A stretch of 22,341 bases of DNA from Parafrigoribacterium_A sp035571875 (GTDB taxonomy: Bacteria > Actinomycetota > Actinomycetes > Actinomycetales > Microbacteriaceae). This document shows positions 15,646 to 22,341 of this stretch, one piece after another. The position numbers and the translations under genes were made by a program. The number at the start of each line of letters is the position of its first letter. The first letter of the stretch is position 1. The notes beneath the pieces are model-generated. The model saw nothing but the letters and a program-made list of their open reading frames with translations, was not told the DNA's origin and searched no databases. The stretch spans positions 1-22,341 of the forward strand of contig DATNBR010000031.1 of the NCBI GenBank assembly GCA_035571875.1, given 5' to 3'.

Positions 15646-16485
15646 ATGGCTATTCGTAAGTACAAGCCCACGACTCCTGGTCGCCGCGGTTCCTCGGTTG
15701 CAGACTTTGCCGAGATCACGCGTTCGACCCCGGAGAAGTCGCTCCTGCGTCCGCTGCCGAAGACCGGTGGCCGCAACAACGCCGGTCGCATCACGACCCG
15801 CCACATCGGTGGTGGCCACAAGCGCCAGTACCGCGTCATCGACTTCCGTCGCAATGACAAGGACGGCGTGAACGCCAAGGTCGCCGAGATCGAGTACGAC
15901 CCGAACCGCACGGCTCGCATCGCGCTGCTGCACTTCGTCGACGGCACGAAGCGCTACATCATCGCGCCAGACAAGCTCAAGCAGGGTGACATCGTCGAGT
16001 CCGGTGCTTCGGCCGACATCAAGCCGGGTAACAACCTGCCGCTCAAGAACATCCCCGTCGGCACTGTGATCCACGCGATCGAACTGAAGCCGGGCGGCGG
16101 TGCCAAGATGGCTCGCTCAGCCGGCGCATCCGTTCGACTCGTCGCGAAGGACGGTCCGTACGCGCAGCTTCGTCTGCCGTCGGGCGAGATCCGCAACGTG
16201 GATGCTCGCTGCCGCGCGACGATCGGCGAGGTCGGCAATGCCGAGCAGTCGAACATCAACTGGGGCAAGGCCGGCCGCATGCGCTGGAAGGGTGTCCGCC
16301 CAACCGTCCGTGGTGTCGTCATGAACCCGGTCGACCACCCGCACGGTGGTGGTGAGGGCAAGACCTCTGGTGGTCGTCACCCGGTGACGCCGTGGGGCCA
16401 GAAAGAGGGCCGCACCCGTCACGCCAACAAAGAGAGCGATCAGCTCATCGTTCGCCGCCGTAACGCCGGCAAGAAGCGCAAGTAG
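15646..16485 (+). CDS. rplB: 50S ribosomal protein L2
   Basis: L2 binds 23S rRNA near the peptidyl-transferase centre and is needed for subunit joining. The 279-residue product is full length, starting MAIRKYKPTTPGRRGSSV. It contains GGGHKRQYRVIDFRR, and the conserved C-terminal block VMNPVDHPHGGGEG that holds the functionally important histidine. ATG 15646 is seven bases after AGGGAG (15633-15638). It lies 18 bases after the rplW stop and 12 before rpsS. Confidence 0.98.
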   Translation: MAIRKYKPTTPGRRGSSVADFAEITRSTPEKSLLRPLPKTGGRNNAGRITTRHIGGGHKRQYRVIDFRRNDKDGVNAKVAEIEYDPNRTARIALLHFVDGTKRYIIAPDKLKQGDIVESGASADIKPGNNLPLKNIPVGTVIHAIELKPGGGAKMARSAGASVRLVAKDGPYAQLRLPSGEIRNVDARCRATIGEVGNAEQSNINWGKAGRMRWKGVRPTVRGVVMNPVDHPHGGGEGKTSGGRHPVTPWGQKEGRTRHANKESDQLIVRRRNAGKKRK

Positions 16486-16497
16486 GAGTTCGAGAAG

Positions 16498-16779
16498 ATG
16501 CCACGCAGTCTTAAGAAGGGCCCCTTCGTTGACGACCACCTGTTTCGCAAGGTGGCGAAGGCGAATGAGGCCAACAGCAAGAACGTGATCAAGACCTGGT
16601 CGCGCCGCTCGATGATCATCCCGTCTTTCCTGGGACACACCATCGCGGTGCACGACGGTCGCAAGCACATCCCGGTGTTCATCACCGAAACCATGGTTGG
16701 GCACAAGCTCGGCGAGTTTGCCCCCACCCGCACCTTCCGTGGGCACGTGAAGGACGACAAGAAGGGTCGCCGCCGCTAA
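16498..16779 (+). CDS. rpsS: 30S ribosomal protein S19
   Basis: S19 forms a heterodimer with S13 in the 30S head and touches the A-site tRNA region. The 93-residue product is full length, with MPRSLKKGPFVDDHL at the N-terminus and the signature IPSFLGHTIAVHDGRKHIPVFITETMVGHKLGEFAPTRTF broken across residues 40-80. ATG 16498 follows AGGAG (16484-16488) with a spacing of nine. It is the sixth gene of the S10 operon. Confidence 0.98.
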   Translation: MPRSLKKGPFVDDHLFRKVAKANEANSKNVIKTWSRRSMIIPSFLGHTIAVHDGRKHIPVFITETMVGHKLGEFAPTRTFRGHVKDDKKGRRR

Positions 16780-16803
16780 CGCGGGGGCGCAAGGAGGAGA
16801 GAA

Positions 16804-17214
16804 ATGGTGGAGTCGATCGCACGCGTGCGTCACATCCGCGTGACCCCCACGAAAGCTCGTCGTGTCGTCAACATGATCCGCGGCAAGCAGGCACAGGAGG
16901 CCCTGGCCATCCTGAAGTTCGCGCCGCAGGGTGCGAGCGAGCCGGTATACAAGCTCGTCGCCTCGGCGATGGCGAACGCCCGCGTCAAGGCGGATGCCAG
17001 CAACAGCTACCTCGACGAGCAAGACCTGTTCGTGTCGTCGGCCTACGTCGACGAGGGCACGACGCTCAAGCGTTTCCAGCCCCGTGCACAGGGACGCGCG
17101 TTCCAGATCCTGAAGCGCACCAGCCACATCACGATCGTGCTGGCGACGCCGGATGAGACCAGCACCGTTGATGCCGACGTGGCAGCTACTGCCAGGAAGG
17201 CGGGAAAGAAGTAA
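16804..17214 (+). CDS. rplV: 50S ribosomal protein L22
   Basis: L22 spans the 50S subunit and its beta-hairpin lines the exit tunnel opposite L4. The 136-residue product has RHIRVTPTKARRVVNMIRGK (10-29) and the hairpin block FQPRAQGRAFQILKRTSHITIVL (split near 88-112). It ends in a slightly long Ala/Lys tail (ATARKAGKK). ATG 16804 follows a very good AAGGAGGAGA (16791-16800). The TAA stop overlaps the ATG of rpsC by one base. Confidence 0.97.
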   Translation: MVESIARVRHIRVTPTKARRVVNMIRGKQAQEALAILKFAPQGASEPVYKLVASAMANARVKADASNSYLDEQDLFVSSAYVDEGTTLKRFQPRAQGRAFQILKRTSHITIVLATPDETSTVDADVAATARKAGKK

Positions 17215-18017
17215 TGGGCCAGAAAGTAAACCCCTACGGGTTCCGTCTGGGAATCACCACCGACCACGTGTCGCGTTGGTTCTCCGACAGCACGAAGGCC
17301 GGTCAGCGTTACAGCGACTACGTCGCAGAAGACGTGAAGATCCGCAACCTGCTCAAGACCTCGCTTGACCGCGCAGGTGTTGCGCGCATCGAGATCGAGC
17401 GCACCCGCGACCGCGTCCGCGTCGACATTCACACCGCCCGCCCGGGCATCGTGATCGGTCGCCGTGGCGCCGAGGCTGAGCGCATCCGCACCGACCTCGA
17501 GAAGCTTTCGGGCAAGCAGATCCAGCTGAACATCCTCGAGGTGAAGAACCCCGAGGCCGAGGCTCAGCTCGTCGCCCAGGGCATCGCAGAGCAGCTCTCC
17601 GCACGTGTGGCATTCCGCCGCGCGATGCGCAAGGGTCTGCAGGGTGCACAGCGCGCCGGCGCCAAGGGTGTTCGCATCCAGGTCTCCGGTCGACTCGGCG
17701 GCGCGGAAATGAGCCGCTCGGAGTTCTACCGCGAGGGCCGCGTCCCGCTGCACACGCTGCGCGCCAACATCGACTACGGCTTCTACGAGGCGCGTACGAC
17801 GTTCGGTCGCATCGGCGTGAAGGTGTGGATCTACAAGGGCGACATCACCAACAAGGAACTTGCTCGCGAGCAGGCCAACGCCAAGTCACAGCGGCCAGAT
17901 CGCCGTGACGACCGCCGCGATGGAGGTCGCGACAGCGATCGCCCGCGTCGCGGCGCTGCGGCTTCCGCTGCGCCCAAGGCAGAGGCTGCTCCGGCAGCAG
18001 TAGGAGCGGAAGGCTAA
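17214..18017 (+). CDS. rpsC: 30S ribosomal protein S3 with Arg/Asp-rich C-terminal tail
   Basis: S3 forms part of the mRNA entry channel and has helicase-related function with S4 and S5. The 267-residue product begins MGQKVNPYGFRLG. Its KH domain has the loop IGRRG (81-85), and the C-terminal S3 domain contains ISGRLGGAE-like VSGRLGGAEMSRSE and GVKVWIYKGDI. After about residue 220 comes a low-complexity tail: first Arg/Asp-rich (RPDRRDDRRDGGRDSDRPRR), then Ala-rich. One-base overlap with rplV (TAATG) suggests coupled translation. Confidence 0.97.
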   Translation: MGQKVNPYGFRLGITTDHVSRWFSDSTKAGQRYSDYVAEDVKIRNLLKTSLDRAGVARIEIERTRDRVRVDIHTARPGIVIGRRGAEAERIRTDLEKLSGKQIQLNILEVKNPEAEAQLVAQGIAEQLSARVAFRRAMRKGLQGAQRAGAKGVRIQVSGRLGGAEMSRSEFYREGRVPLHTLRANIDYGFYEARTTFGRIGVKVWIYKGDITNKELAREQANAKSQRPDRRDDRRDGGRDSDRPRRGAAASAAPKAEAAPAAVGAEG

Positions 18018-18020
18018 ATC

Positions 18021-18440
18021 ATGTTGATTCCCCGCAGAGTCAAGCACCGCAAGCAGCACCACCCAGGCCGTACCGGCCAGGCGACAGGTGGCACCACGGT
18101 GAGCTTCGGCGAGTTCGGTATCCAGGCGCTGACCCCGGCATACGTCACGAACCGCCAGATCGAGGCCGCTCGTATCGCGATGACCCGTCACATCAAGCGT
18201 GGCGGAAAGGTCTGGATCAACATCTACCCAGACCGTCCGATCACGAAGAAGCCGGCCGAAACCCGCATGGGTTCCGGTAAGGGCTCGCCCGAGTGGTGGG
18301 TCGCCAACGTCAAGCCGGGTCGCGTGCTCTTCGAGCTCGCCGGCGTCAACGAGACCATTGCTCGTGAGGCGCTCACCCGTGCCATTCACAAGCTGCCCCT
18401 CAAGGCACGCATCATCAAGCGCGAGGAGGGCGACGCATAA
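18021..18440 (+). CDS. rplP: 50S ribosomal protein L16
   Basis: L16 lies near the A site of the 50S subunit and helps place aminoacyl-tRNA. The 139-residue product has the family start MLIPRRVKHRKQHHPGR, the block TNRQIEAARIAMTRHIKRGG (43-62) and ETRMGSGKGSPEWWVANV (about 80-97). Length is normal. The start is 3 bases after the rpsC stop, with AGGAGCGGAAGG in the rpsC end as ribosome-binding site. The stop overlaps the rpmC ATG (TAATG). Confidence 0.98.
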   Translation: MLIPRRVKHRKQHHPGRTGQATGGTTVSFGEFGIQALTPAYVTNRQIEAARIAMTRHIKRGGKVWINIYPDRPITKKPAETRMGSGKGSPEWWVANVKPGRVLFELAGVNETIAREALTRAIHKLPLKARIIKREEGDA

Positions 18441-18769
18441 TGGCGATCGGATCCAAGGAGCTCGCCACGAGCGAACTCGACACCTTCGAAGACGACAGGC
18501 TCGTCGACGAACTGAAAAAGGCCAAGGAAGAGCTGTTCAACCTGCGCTTCCAGTCCGCCACCGGCCAGTTGGAGAGCCACGGTCGACTGCGCGCAGTCAA
18601 GCGCGACATCGCCCGCATCTACACCGTGATTCGTGAGCGCGAGCTCGGCATCCGTGCCACTCCGGTCGCGGTCGAGGCGAAGACCGCCAAGAAGGCCACG
18701 AAGACCAAGAAGACCGAGGATGCCGCTGCAACGGCTCCTGAGTCCGCCGACGAGACGAAGGAGGCCTAG
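18440..18769 (+). CDS. rpmC: 50S ribosomal protein L29 with Lys/Thr/Ala-rich C-terminal extension
   Basis: L29 sits beside L23 at the exit-tunnel mouth. The core (about 1-72) is recognisable from ELKKAKEELFNLRFQSATGQLES and RLRAVKRDIARIYTVIRERE. At 109 residues it is about 35-40 longer than common L29 proteins. The added part (73-109) is low complexity, first basic (KTAKKATKTKKTE) and then acidic (PESADETKEA). GAGGAGGG at 18423-18430 gives a strong ribosome-binding site inside rplP, and the ATG overlaps the rplP stop. Since L29 is surface-exposed at the exit port, the tail could contact factors there; that is inference. Confidence 0.95.
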   Translation: MAIGSKELATSELDTFEDDRLVDELKKAKEELFNLRFQSATGQLESHGRLRAVKRDIARIYTVIRERELGIRATPVAVEAKTAKKATKTKKTEDAAATAPESADETKEA

Positions 18770-18771
18770 TC

Positions 18772-19065
18772 ATGGCGCAATCCAAGAACGCCGCCGCGGC
18801 GACCACCGCCGAGCGCGAGGGTCACCGCAAGAGCCGCCGTGGTTACGTGACGAGCGACAAGATGGACAAGACCGTCGTCGTCGAGGTCGAAGACCGCGTC
18901 AAGCACCCGTTGTACGGCAAGGTCATCCGCCGCACCTCGAAGGTGAAGGCGCACGACGAAGGCAACACGGCTGGCATCGGTGACCTCGTTCTCATCAGCG
19001 AGACCCGCCCGCTCAGCGCTTCGAAGCGCTGGCGCCTGGTCGAGATCCTCGAGAAGGCCAAGTAG
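18772..19065 (+). CDS. rpsQ: 30S ribosomal protein S17
   Basis: S17 is an early-binding 16S rRNA protein with an OB fold. The 97-residue product contains RGYVTSDKMDKTVVVEVED (23-41), HPLYGKVIRRTSKVKAHDE and GDLVLISETRPLSASKRWRLVEIL. An Ala/Thr-rich N-terminal extension of about 20 residues (SKNAAAATTAEREGHRKS) precedes the core. The start is 2 bases after the rpmC stop. It is the last S10-operon gene, with a 32-base gap to rplN. Confidence 0.97.
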   Translation: MAQSKNAAAATTAEREGHRKSRRGYVTSDKMDKTVVVEVEDRVKHPLYGKVIRRTSKVKAHDEGNTAGIGDLVLISETRPLSASKRWRLVEILEKAK

Positions 19066-19097
19066 GCCGCTGGCTTACTTCGAATAAGGACACTTAA

Positions 19098-19466
19098 ATG
19101 CTCCAGCAGGAATCCAGACTCAAGGTCGCCGACAACACCGGCGCCAAGGTGCTGCTCACGATTCGCGTTCTCGGCGGCTCCGGCCGTCGCTACGCCGGCC
19201 TCGGCGATGTCATCGTCGCGACGGTCAAGGATGCGATCCCGGGCGGCAACGTGAAGAAGGGTGACGTCGTCAAGGCGGTCATCGTTCGCACCAAGAAGGA
19301 GACCCGTCGTCCCGACGGCTCCTACATCAAGTTTGACGAGAACGCGGCGGTCATCCTGAAGGCCGACGGGGACCCTCGCGGTACCCGCATCTTCGGGCCG
19401 GTCGGTCGTGAGCTTCGCGACAAGAAGTTCATGAAGATCATCTCGCTCGCACCGGAGGTCATTTAG
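19098..19466 (+). CDS. rplN: 50S ribosomal protein L14
   Basis: L14 is at the subunit interface, forms a bridge with 16S rRNA and is the binding site of the silencing factor RsfS. The 122-residue product has the standard length. It starts MLQQESRLKVADNTGAKVLL and contains RRYAGLGDVIVATVKDA, IVRTKKETRRPDGSYIKFDEN and GTRIFGPVGRELRDK. ATG 19098 has AAGGA seven bases upstream (19086-19090). It is the first gene of the classical spc operon; no separate promoter is clear in the 32-base gap. Confidence 0.98.
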   Translation: MLQQESRLKVADNTGAKVLLTIRVLGGSGRRYAGLGDVIVATVKDAIPGGNVKKGDVVKAVIVRTKKETRRPDGSYIKFDENAAVILKADGDPRGTRIFGPVGRELRDKKFMKIISLAPEVI

Positions 19467-19468
19467 TC

Positions 19469-20101
19469 ATGGCGAACATCAAAAAGGGCGACCTCGTCCA
19501 GCTCATCAGCGGTCGCAGCCAGGCTCGCGGTGGAGACCGTGGCAAGCAGGGCCGCGTGCTCGAGGTGCTGGTCAACAGGAACCGCGTCGTCGTCGAGGGA
19601 CTCAACTTCATCACGAAGCACTCTCGCGTCGGCCAGTCGCAGCGCGGCACGAAGACCGGTGGCATCGAGACCCTTGAGGCCCCGATCCACGTGTCGAACC
19701 TGCAGCTCGTGAACCCCGACACCAAGCAGCCGGCTCGCGTCGGCTTCAAGGTTGAGACGGATGACCGCGGCAAGACGGTGCGCGTGCGCTACTTCAAGGA
19801 CTCGCGCCGCACTCCCGTGAAGAAGACGGCAGCGAAAGCTGACACCGCGAAGGCCGAGAAGCCGGCGAAGGACGAGGCCGCCACCGCCTCGGCCCCCAAG
19901 GCGGAGAAGAAGCCGGCTGCGGCATCCACGAAGGCTGCGGGCACCACCAAGGCTGCGGGCACCAAGAAGGCTGCCGACACCACCAAGGCTGCCGACACCA
20001 CCAAGGCGAAGGCCGCCACCAAGGCCGAGACCACCAAGGCCGCGCCCGCGAAGGCCCCGGCCAAGGCAAAGACTGCAAGCAAGGCTAAGGACGCCAAGTA
20101 A
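19469..20101 (+). CDS. rplX: 50S ribosomal protein L24 with a long histone-H1-like Lys/Ala/Thr tail
   Basis: L24 is one of the two initiators of 50S assembly and lies near the tunnel exit. The KOW-containing core (1-112) is normal: KKGDLVQLISGRSQARGGDRGKQGRVL, then GTKTGGIETLEAPIHVSN. The remaining 98 residues (113-210) are an almost pure Lys/Ala/Thr tail, so the protein is nearly twice the usual length of about 105-120. The tail includes four near-perfect six-residue units (KAAGTT, KAAGTK, KAADTT, KAADTT) from tandem 18-base repeats. It resembles the C-terminal tails of actinobacterial HU or histone H1. The stop overlaps rplE (TAATG). GGAGG at 19454-19458 is the ribosome-binding site. Confidence 0.96.
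   Translation: MANIKKGDLVQLISGRSQARGGDRGKQGRVLEVLVNRNRVVVEGLNFITKHSRVGQSQRGTKTGGIETLEAPIHVSNLQLVNPDTKQPARVGFKVETDDRGKTVRVRYFKDSRRTPVKKTAAKADTAKAEKPAKDEAATASAPKAEKKPAAASTKAAGTTKAAGTKKAADTTKAADTTKAKAATKAETTKAAPAKAPAKAKTASKAKDAK
19931..20002 (+). repeat. Four tandem 18-base units in the rplX tail
   Basis: The units are AAGGCTGCGGGCACCACC (19931-19948), AAGGCTGCGGGCACCAAG (19949-19966) and two identical AAGGCTGCCGACACCACC (19967-19984, 19985-20002). A partial unit AAGGCGAAGGCC follows. They code for residues 155-178 of L24. The identical last pair points to recent duplication by slippage. Confidence 0.92.
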
Positions 20102-20700
20102 TGACTGACACCGCAACTGCTACACCGGCTGCTGGCAAAATCCAGCCACGCCTCAAGCAGAAGTACAAGAACGAGATCTCTGCCCAGCTCACGAAGGACT
20201 TCGGTTTCACGAACGTGCACCAGGTGCCCGGGCTCGTGAAGATCGTCGTCAACACGGGTGTCGGCGAGGCTGCCCGCGATGGCAAGGTCATCGACGGCGC
20301 GGTCAAGGATCTCACCGCGATCACCGGGCAGAAGCCGCAGGTCACCGCCGCTCGCAAGTCCATCGCGCAGTTCAAGCTGCGCGAGGGCCAGCCGATCGGC
20401 GCCCACGTCACCCTCCGCGGTGACCGGGCCTGGGAGTTCCTCGACCGTCTGCTCTCGCTCGCTCTGCCCCGCATCCGCGACTTCCGCGGTCTCAGCGACA
20501 AGCAGTTCGACGGCCACGGCAACTACACCTTCGGTCTCACGGAGCAGTCGATGTTCCACGAGATCGACCAGGACAAGATCGACCGGGTTCGCGGTTTCGA
20601 CATCACCGTCGTCACCACGGCGAAGAACGACGAAGAGGGCCGCGCACTTCTCAAGGCGCTCGGCTTCCCCTTCCGCAACGCAGAGAACACCCCGCAGTAA
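20101..20700 (+). CDS. rplE: 50S ribosomal protein L5
   Basis: L5 binds 5S rRNA in the central protuberance and contacts the P-site tRNA. The 199-residue product contains VPGLVKIVVNTGVGEAARDGK (about 42-62), ITGQKPQVTAARKSIAQFKLREGQPIG and the C-terminal GLTEQSMFHEIDQDKIDRVRGFDITVVTTA (split). It is slightly longer than usual owing to a short N-terminal stretch (MTDTATATPAAGKIQP). One-base overlap with rplX (TAATG). The next gene is rpsH, not rpsN. Confidence 0.98.
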   Translation: MTDTATATPAAGKIQPRLKQKYKNEISAQLTKDFGFTNVHQVPGLVKIVVNTGVGEAARDGKVIDGAVKDLTAITGQKPQVTAARKSIAQFKLREGQPIGAHVTLRGDRAWEFLDRLLSLALPRIRDFRGLSDKQFDGHGNYTFGLTEQSMFHEIDQDKIDRVRGFDITVVTTAKNDEEGRALLKALGFPFRNAENTPQ

Positions 20701-20776
20701 TTACGCACCACCGATCGATGAGGTCGGCATTCGTGTACCGGATGTCGAAACCAATCGAGATGAGGAAATACAACAC

Positions 20777-21175
20777 ATGACAATGACAGATCCGGTCGCA
20801 GACCTGCTGACCAGACTGCGGAACGCCAACTCGGCGTACCACGAGACGGTGTCGATGCCGAGCAGCAAGCTCAAGTCCCACATCGCCGAGATCCTCAAGT
20901 CCGAGGGCTACATCGGCGGATGGAAGATCGAAGACGCCCGCGTCGGCAAGACCCTGACCATCGACCTGAAGTACGGCCCCAACCGCGAGCGCTCCATTGC
21001 GGGCATCAAGCGCGTGTCGAAGCCGGGACTTCGTGTGTACGCGAAGTCGACGGAGATCCCCCGTGTTCTCGGCGGACTCGGCGTCGCTATCCTGTCGACC
21101 TCCTCTGGCCTCCTCACGGACCGCCAGGCGTCGAAGAAGGGCGTGGGTGGGGAAGTCCTCGCCTACGTGTGGTAA
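20777..21175 (+). CDS. rpsH: 30S ribosomal protein S8
   Basis: S8 binds helix 21 of 16S rRNA and in enterobacteria represses the spc operon. The 132-residue product begins MTMTDPVADLLTRLRNANSAYHETV and ends with the signature STSSGLLTDRQASKKGVGGEVLAYVW. A much longer frame upstream overlaps rplE and is rejected. ATG 20777 follows AGGA (20763-20766); an ATG two codons later is an alternative. The 76-base gap before it is unusually large for this operon and is where rpsN normally lies. Confidence 0.97.
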   Translation: MTMTDPVADLLTRLRNANSAYHETVSMPSSKLKSHIAEILKSEGYIGGWKIEDARVGKTLTIDLKYGPNRERSIAGIKRVSKPGLRVYAKSTEIPRVLGGLGVAILSTSSGLLTDRQASKKGVGGEVLAYVW

Positions 21176-21181
21176 TCCGCC

Positions 21182-21718
21182 ATGTCGCGTATTGGAAGAC
21201 TGCCCATCGACGTCCCGACCGGGGTCGATGTGAAGATCGACGGCCAGGCCGTCACCGTCAAGGGTCCGAAGGGTGAGCTGAGCCTCACCGTCGCGAACCC
21301 GATCGAGGTCAAGCTGGAGGAGAACCAGGTCCTGGTGACCCGTCCGGACGACGAGCGCGCTTCGCGCTCGCTGCACGGCCTGACCCGCACACTCATCAAC
21401 AACCAGATCATCGGCGTCACCGAGGGCTACTCCAAGGGCCTCGAGATCGTCGGCACCGGTTACCGCGTCGCCCAGAAGGGCTCGGCTGTCGAGTTCGCGC
21501 TCGGCTTCTCGCACCCGGTGACCGTCGAGCCGCCTGCGGGCATCACGCTGACGGTGGAGGGCAACAACCGCCTCACCGTCGCCGGGATCGACAAGCAGGC
21601 CGTCGGCGAGGTCGCCGCGAACATCCGCAAGATCCGCAAGCCCGAGCCGTACAAGGGCAAGGGTGTGCGTTACGCCGGCGAGGTCGTTCGTCGCAAGGCC
21701 GGAAAGGCTGGTAAGTAA
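21182..21718 (+). CDS. rplF: 50S ribosomal protein L6
   Basis: L6 lies near the factor-binding region at the base of the stalk. The 178-residue product has two L6 repeats: N-terminal MSRIGRLPIDVPTGVDVKI and VTVKGPKGELSL, and the C-terminal signature PEPYKGKGVRYAGEVVRRKAGKAGK (split). It starts 6 bases after the rpsH stop, and no good ribosome-binding site is visible, so translation is probably coupled to rpsH. Confidence 0.98.
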   Translation: MSRIGRLPIDVPTGVDVKIDGQAVTVKGPKGELSLTVANPIEVKLEENQVLVTRPDDERASRSLHGLTRTLINNQIIGVTEGYSKGLEIVGTGYRVAQKGSAVEFALGFSHPVTVEPPAGITLTVEGNNRLTVAGIDKQAVGEVAANIRKIRKPEPYKGKGVRYAGEVVRRKAGKAGK

Positions 21719-21720
21719 TC

Positions 21721-22092
21721 ATGGCTCTGGGTACCAGAGGAAAGAGCAAGGCGGCCGCTCGCGACCGCCGTCACACCCGCCTTCGCAAGAAGATCGAGGG
21801 CACCGCGGTCCGTCCGCGCCTGGTCGTCACTCGTTCGGCCCGTCACGTCTTCGTGCAGGTCGTCGACGACGCTGAGGGCCGCACGCTGGCCTCGGCGTCG
21901 ACCATGGAGTCGGACCTCCGCACCTTCGACGGTGACAAGACCGCCAAGGCCCGCAAGGTCGGCGAGCTCGTGGCCGAGCGCGCGAAGAGCGCGGGCGTCG
22001 ACGCGGTCGTGTTCGACCGTGGAGGCAGCAAGTACGCAGGCCGTGTCGCCGCTGTCGCCGAGGGCGCTCGAGAGGGCGGACTGAACCTGTGA
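21721..22092 (+). CDS. rplR: 50S ribosomal protein L18
   Basis: L18 binds 5S rRNA with L5. The 123-residue product contains RDRRHTRLRKKIEGTAVRPRLVV (about 14-36), HVFVQVVDDAEGRTLASAST and the C-terminal VVFDRGGSKYAGRVAAVAEGAREGGL (split). ATG 21721 is 2 bases after the rplF stop. Its TGA overlaps a GTG (22089) that is in frame with rpsE. Confidence 0.98.
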   Translation: MALGTRGKSKAAARDRRHTRLRKKIEGTAVRPRLVVTRSARHVFVQVVDDAEGRTLASASTMESDLRTFDGDKTAKARKVGELVAERAKSAGVDAVVFDRGGSKYAGRVAAVAEGAREGGLNL

Positions 22093-22118
22093 GCGACGAA
22101 AACAACAAGGAGCAGACC

Positions 22119-22341
22119 GTGGCCGAACCGGTAACGGACACCGCGCAGCCGGTCGAGACCGCTGCGTCCACCGACAACAACACCACCAGCCGTGGTGACC
22201 GCGAGCCCCGCCGTGGCGGACGCGAGCGCAACCAGGGCCGCGGCGAACGCGGCGCCCGCGACGCCGACAAGAGCCAGTTCCTGGAGCGCGTCGTCACCAT
22301 CAACCGCGTCTCCAAGGTCGTGAAGGGTGGTCGTCGCTTCA
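22119..22341 (+). CDS. rpsE: 30S ribosomal protein S5, N-terminal part (cut by window end)
   Basis: S5 shapes the mRNA entry channel and decoding fidelity. The frame stays open to the last base. The first 74 codons reach the conserved start of the S5 core, QFLERVVTINRVSKVVKGGRRF (split), at residues 53-74. Before it lies an unusual 52-residue extension: an acidic/Thr-rich part, then an Arg/Gly-rich part (RGDREPRRGGRERNQGRGER) resembling RGG motifs. GTG 22119 is preferred because AAGGAG (22107-22112) lies six bases upstream. GTG 22089, which overlaps the rplR stop as GTGA, is in frame and would add ten residues. Confidence 0.93.
   Translation, partial: MAEPVTDTAQPVETAASTDNNTTSRGDREPRRGGRERNQGRGERGARDADKSQFLERVVTINRVSKVVKGGRRF

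Noticed and set aside
20258..20776. Long frame upstream of rpsH overlapping rplE
   Set aside because: It is the +1 shadow of rplE, rich in Arg/Ser as such shadows are in GC-rich DNA. S8 begins at 20777.

Overview
The window is GC-rich and comes from an actinobacterium. It is most likely a member of the Microbacteriaceae (Micrococcales): GTG and TTG starts are frequent, the tuf, fusA, rpsL and rpsC sequences look actinobacterial, there is a 13E12/DUF222-type HNH gene, several ribosomal proteins carry long Lys/Ala-rich tails, and rpsN is missing from the spc operon. The family-level call is inference from these traits. All genes found are on the + strand.

Region 1 (1-3752) is the end of a type IV pilus operon. 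It holds the C-terminus of a secreted ricin-type lectin-like protein, a prepilin peptidase, and the inner-membrane assembly proteins PilM, PilN and PilO. All but one of the junctions overlap by 4 bases (GTGA or ATGA), so the genes are probably co-translated. No PilP or PilQ follows, as expected for an organism without an outer membrane.

Region 2 (3753-6969) is accessory. Two copies of a GGTYGAGTAG-type intergenic repeat precede a DUF222/HNH endonuclease gene. Its promoter region holds a near-consensus LexA (SOS) box and, just upstream, a perfect DnaA-box 9-mer. Two multi-pass membrane proteins of unknown function follow.

Region 3 (6970-11787) is the str operon: rpsL (TTG start), rpsG, fusA and tuf. 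A candidate promoter lies about 280 bases before rpsL, a very large hairpin made of two facing copies of the intergenic repeat lies between rpsG and fusA, a leader hairpin precedes tuf, and a strong terminator follows tuf.

Region 4 (11788-13555) separates the str and S10 operons. It holds one accessory gene, an AbiEi-like winged-helix domain joined to a PD-(D/E)xK-like nuclease domain. The gene is bracketed by two direct copies of a 74-base structured repeat and contains three TTA codons. A 549-base stretch without a gene then leads into rpsJ.

Region 5 (13556-22341) is the S10 operon (rpsJ-rplC-rplD-rplW-rplB-rpsS-rplV-rpsC-rplP-rpmC-rpsQ) running into the spc operon (rplN-rplX-rplE-rpsH-rplF-rplR-rpsE). 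It is cut off inside rpsE. Gene order is canonical except for the missing rpsN.

I see no convincing wholly new multi-gene system. The best leads are the SOS/DnaA-box-controlled HNH gene, the repeat-bracketed nuclease gene between the two ribosomal operons, the giant hairpin in the str operon, and the low-complexity tails on ribosomal proteins.
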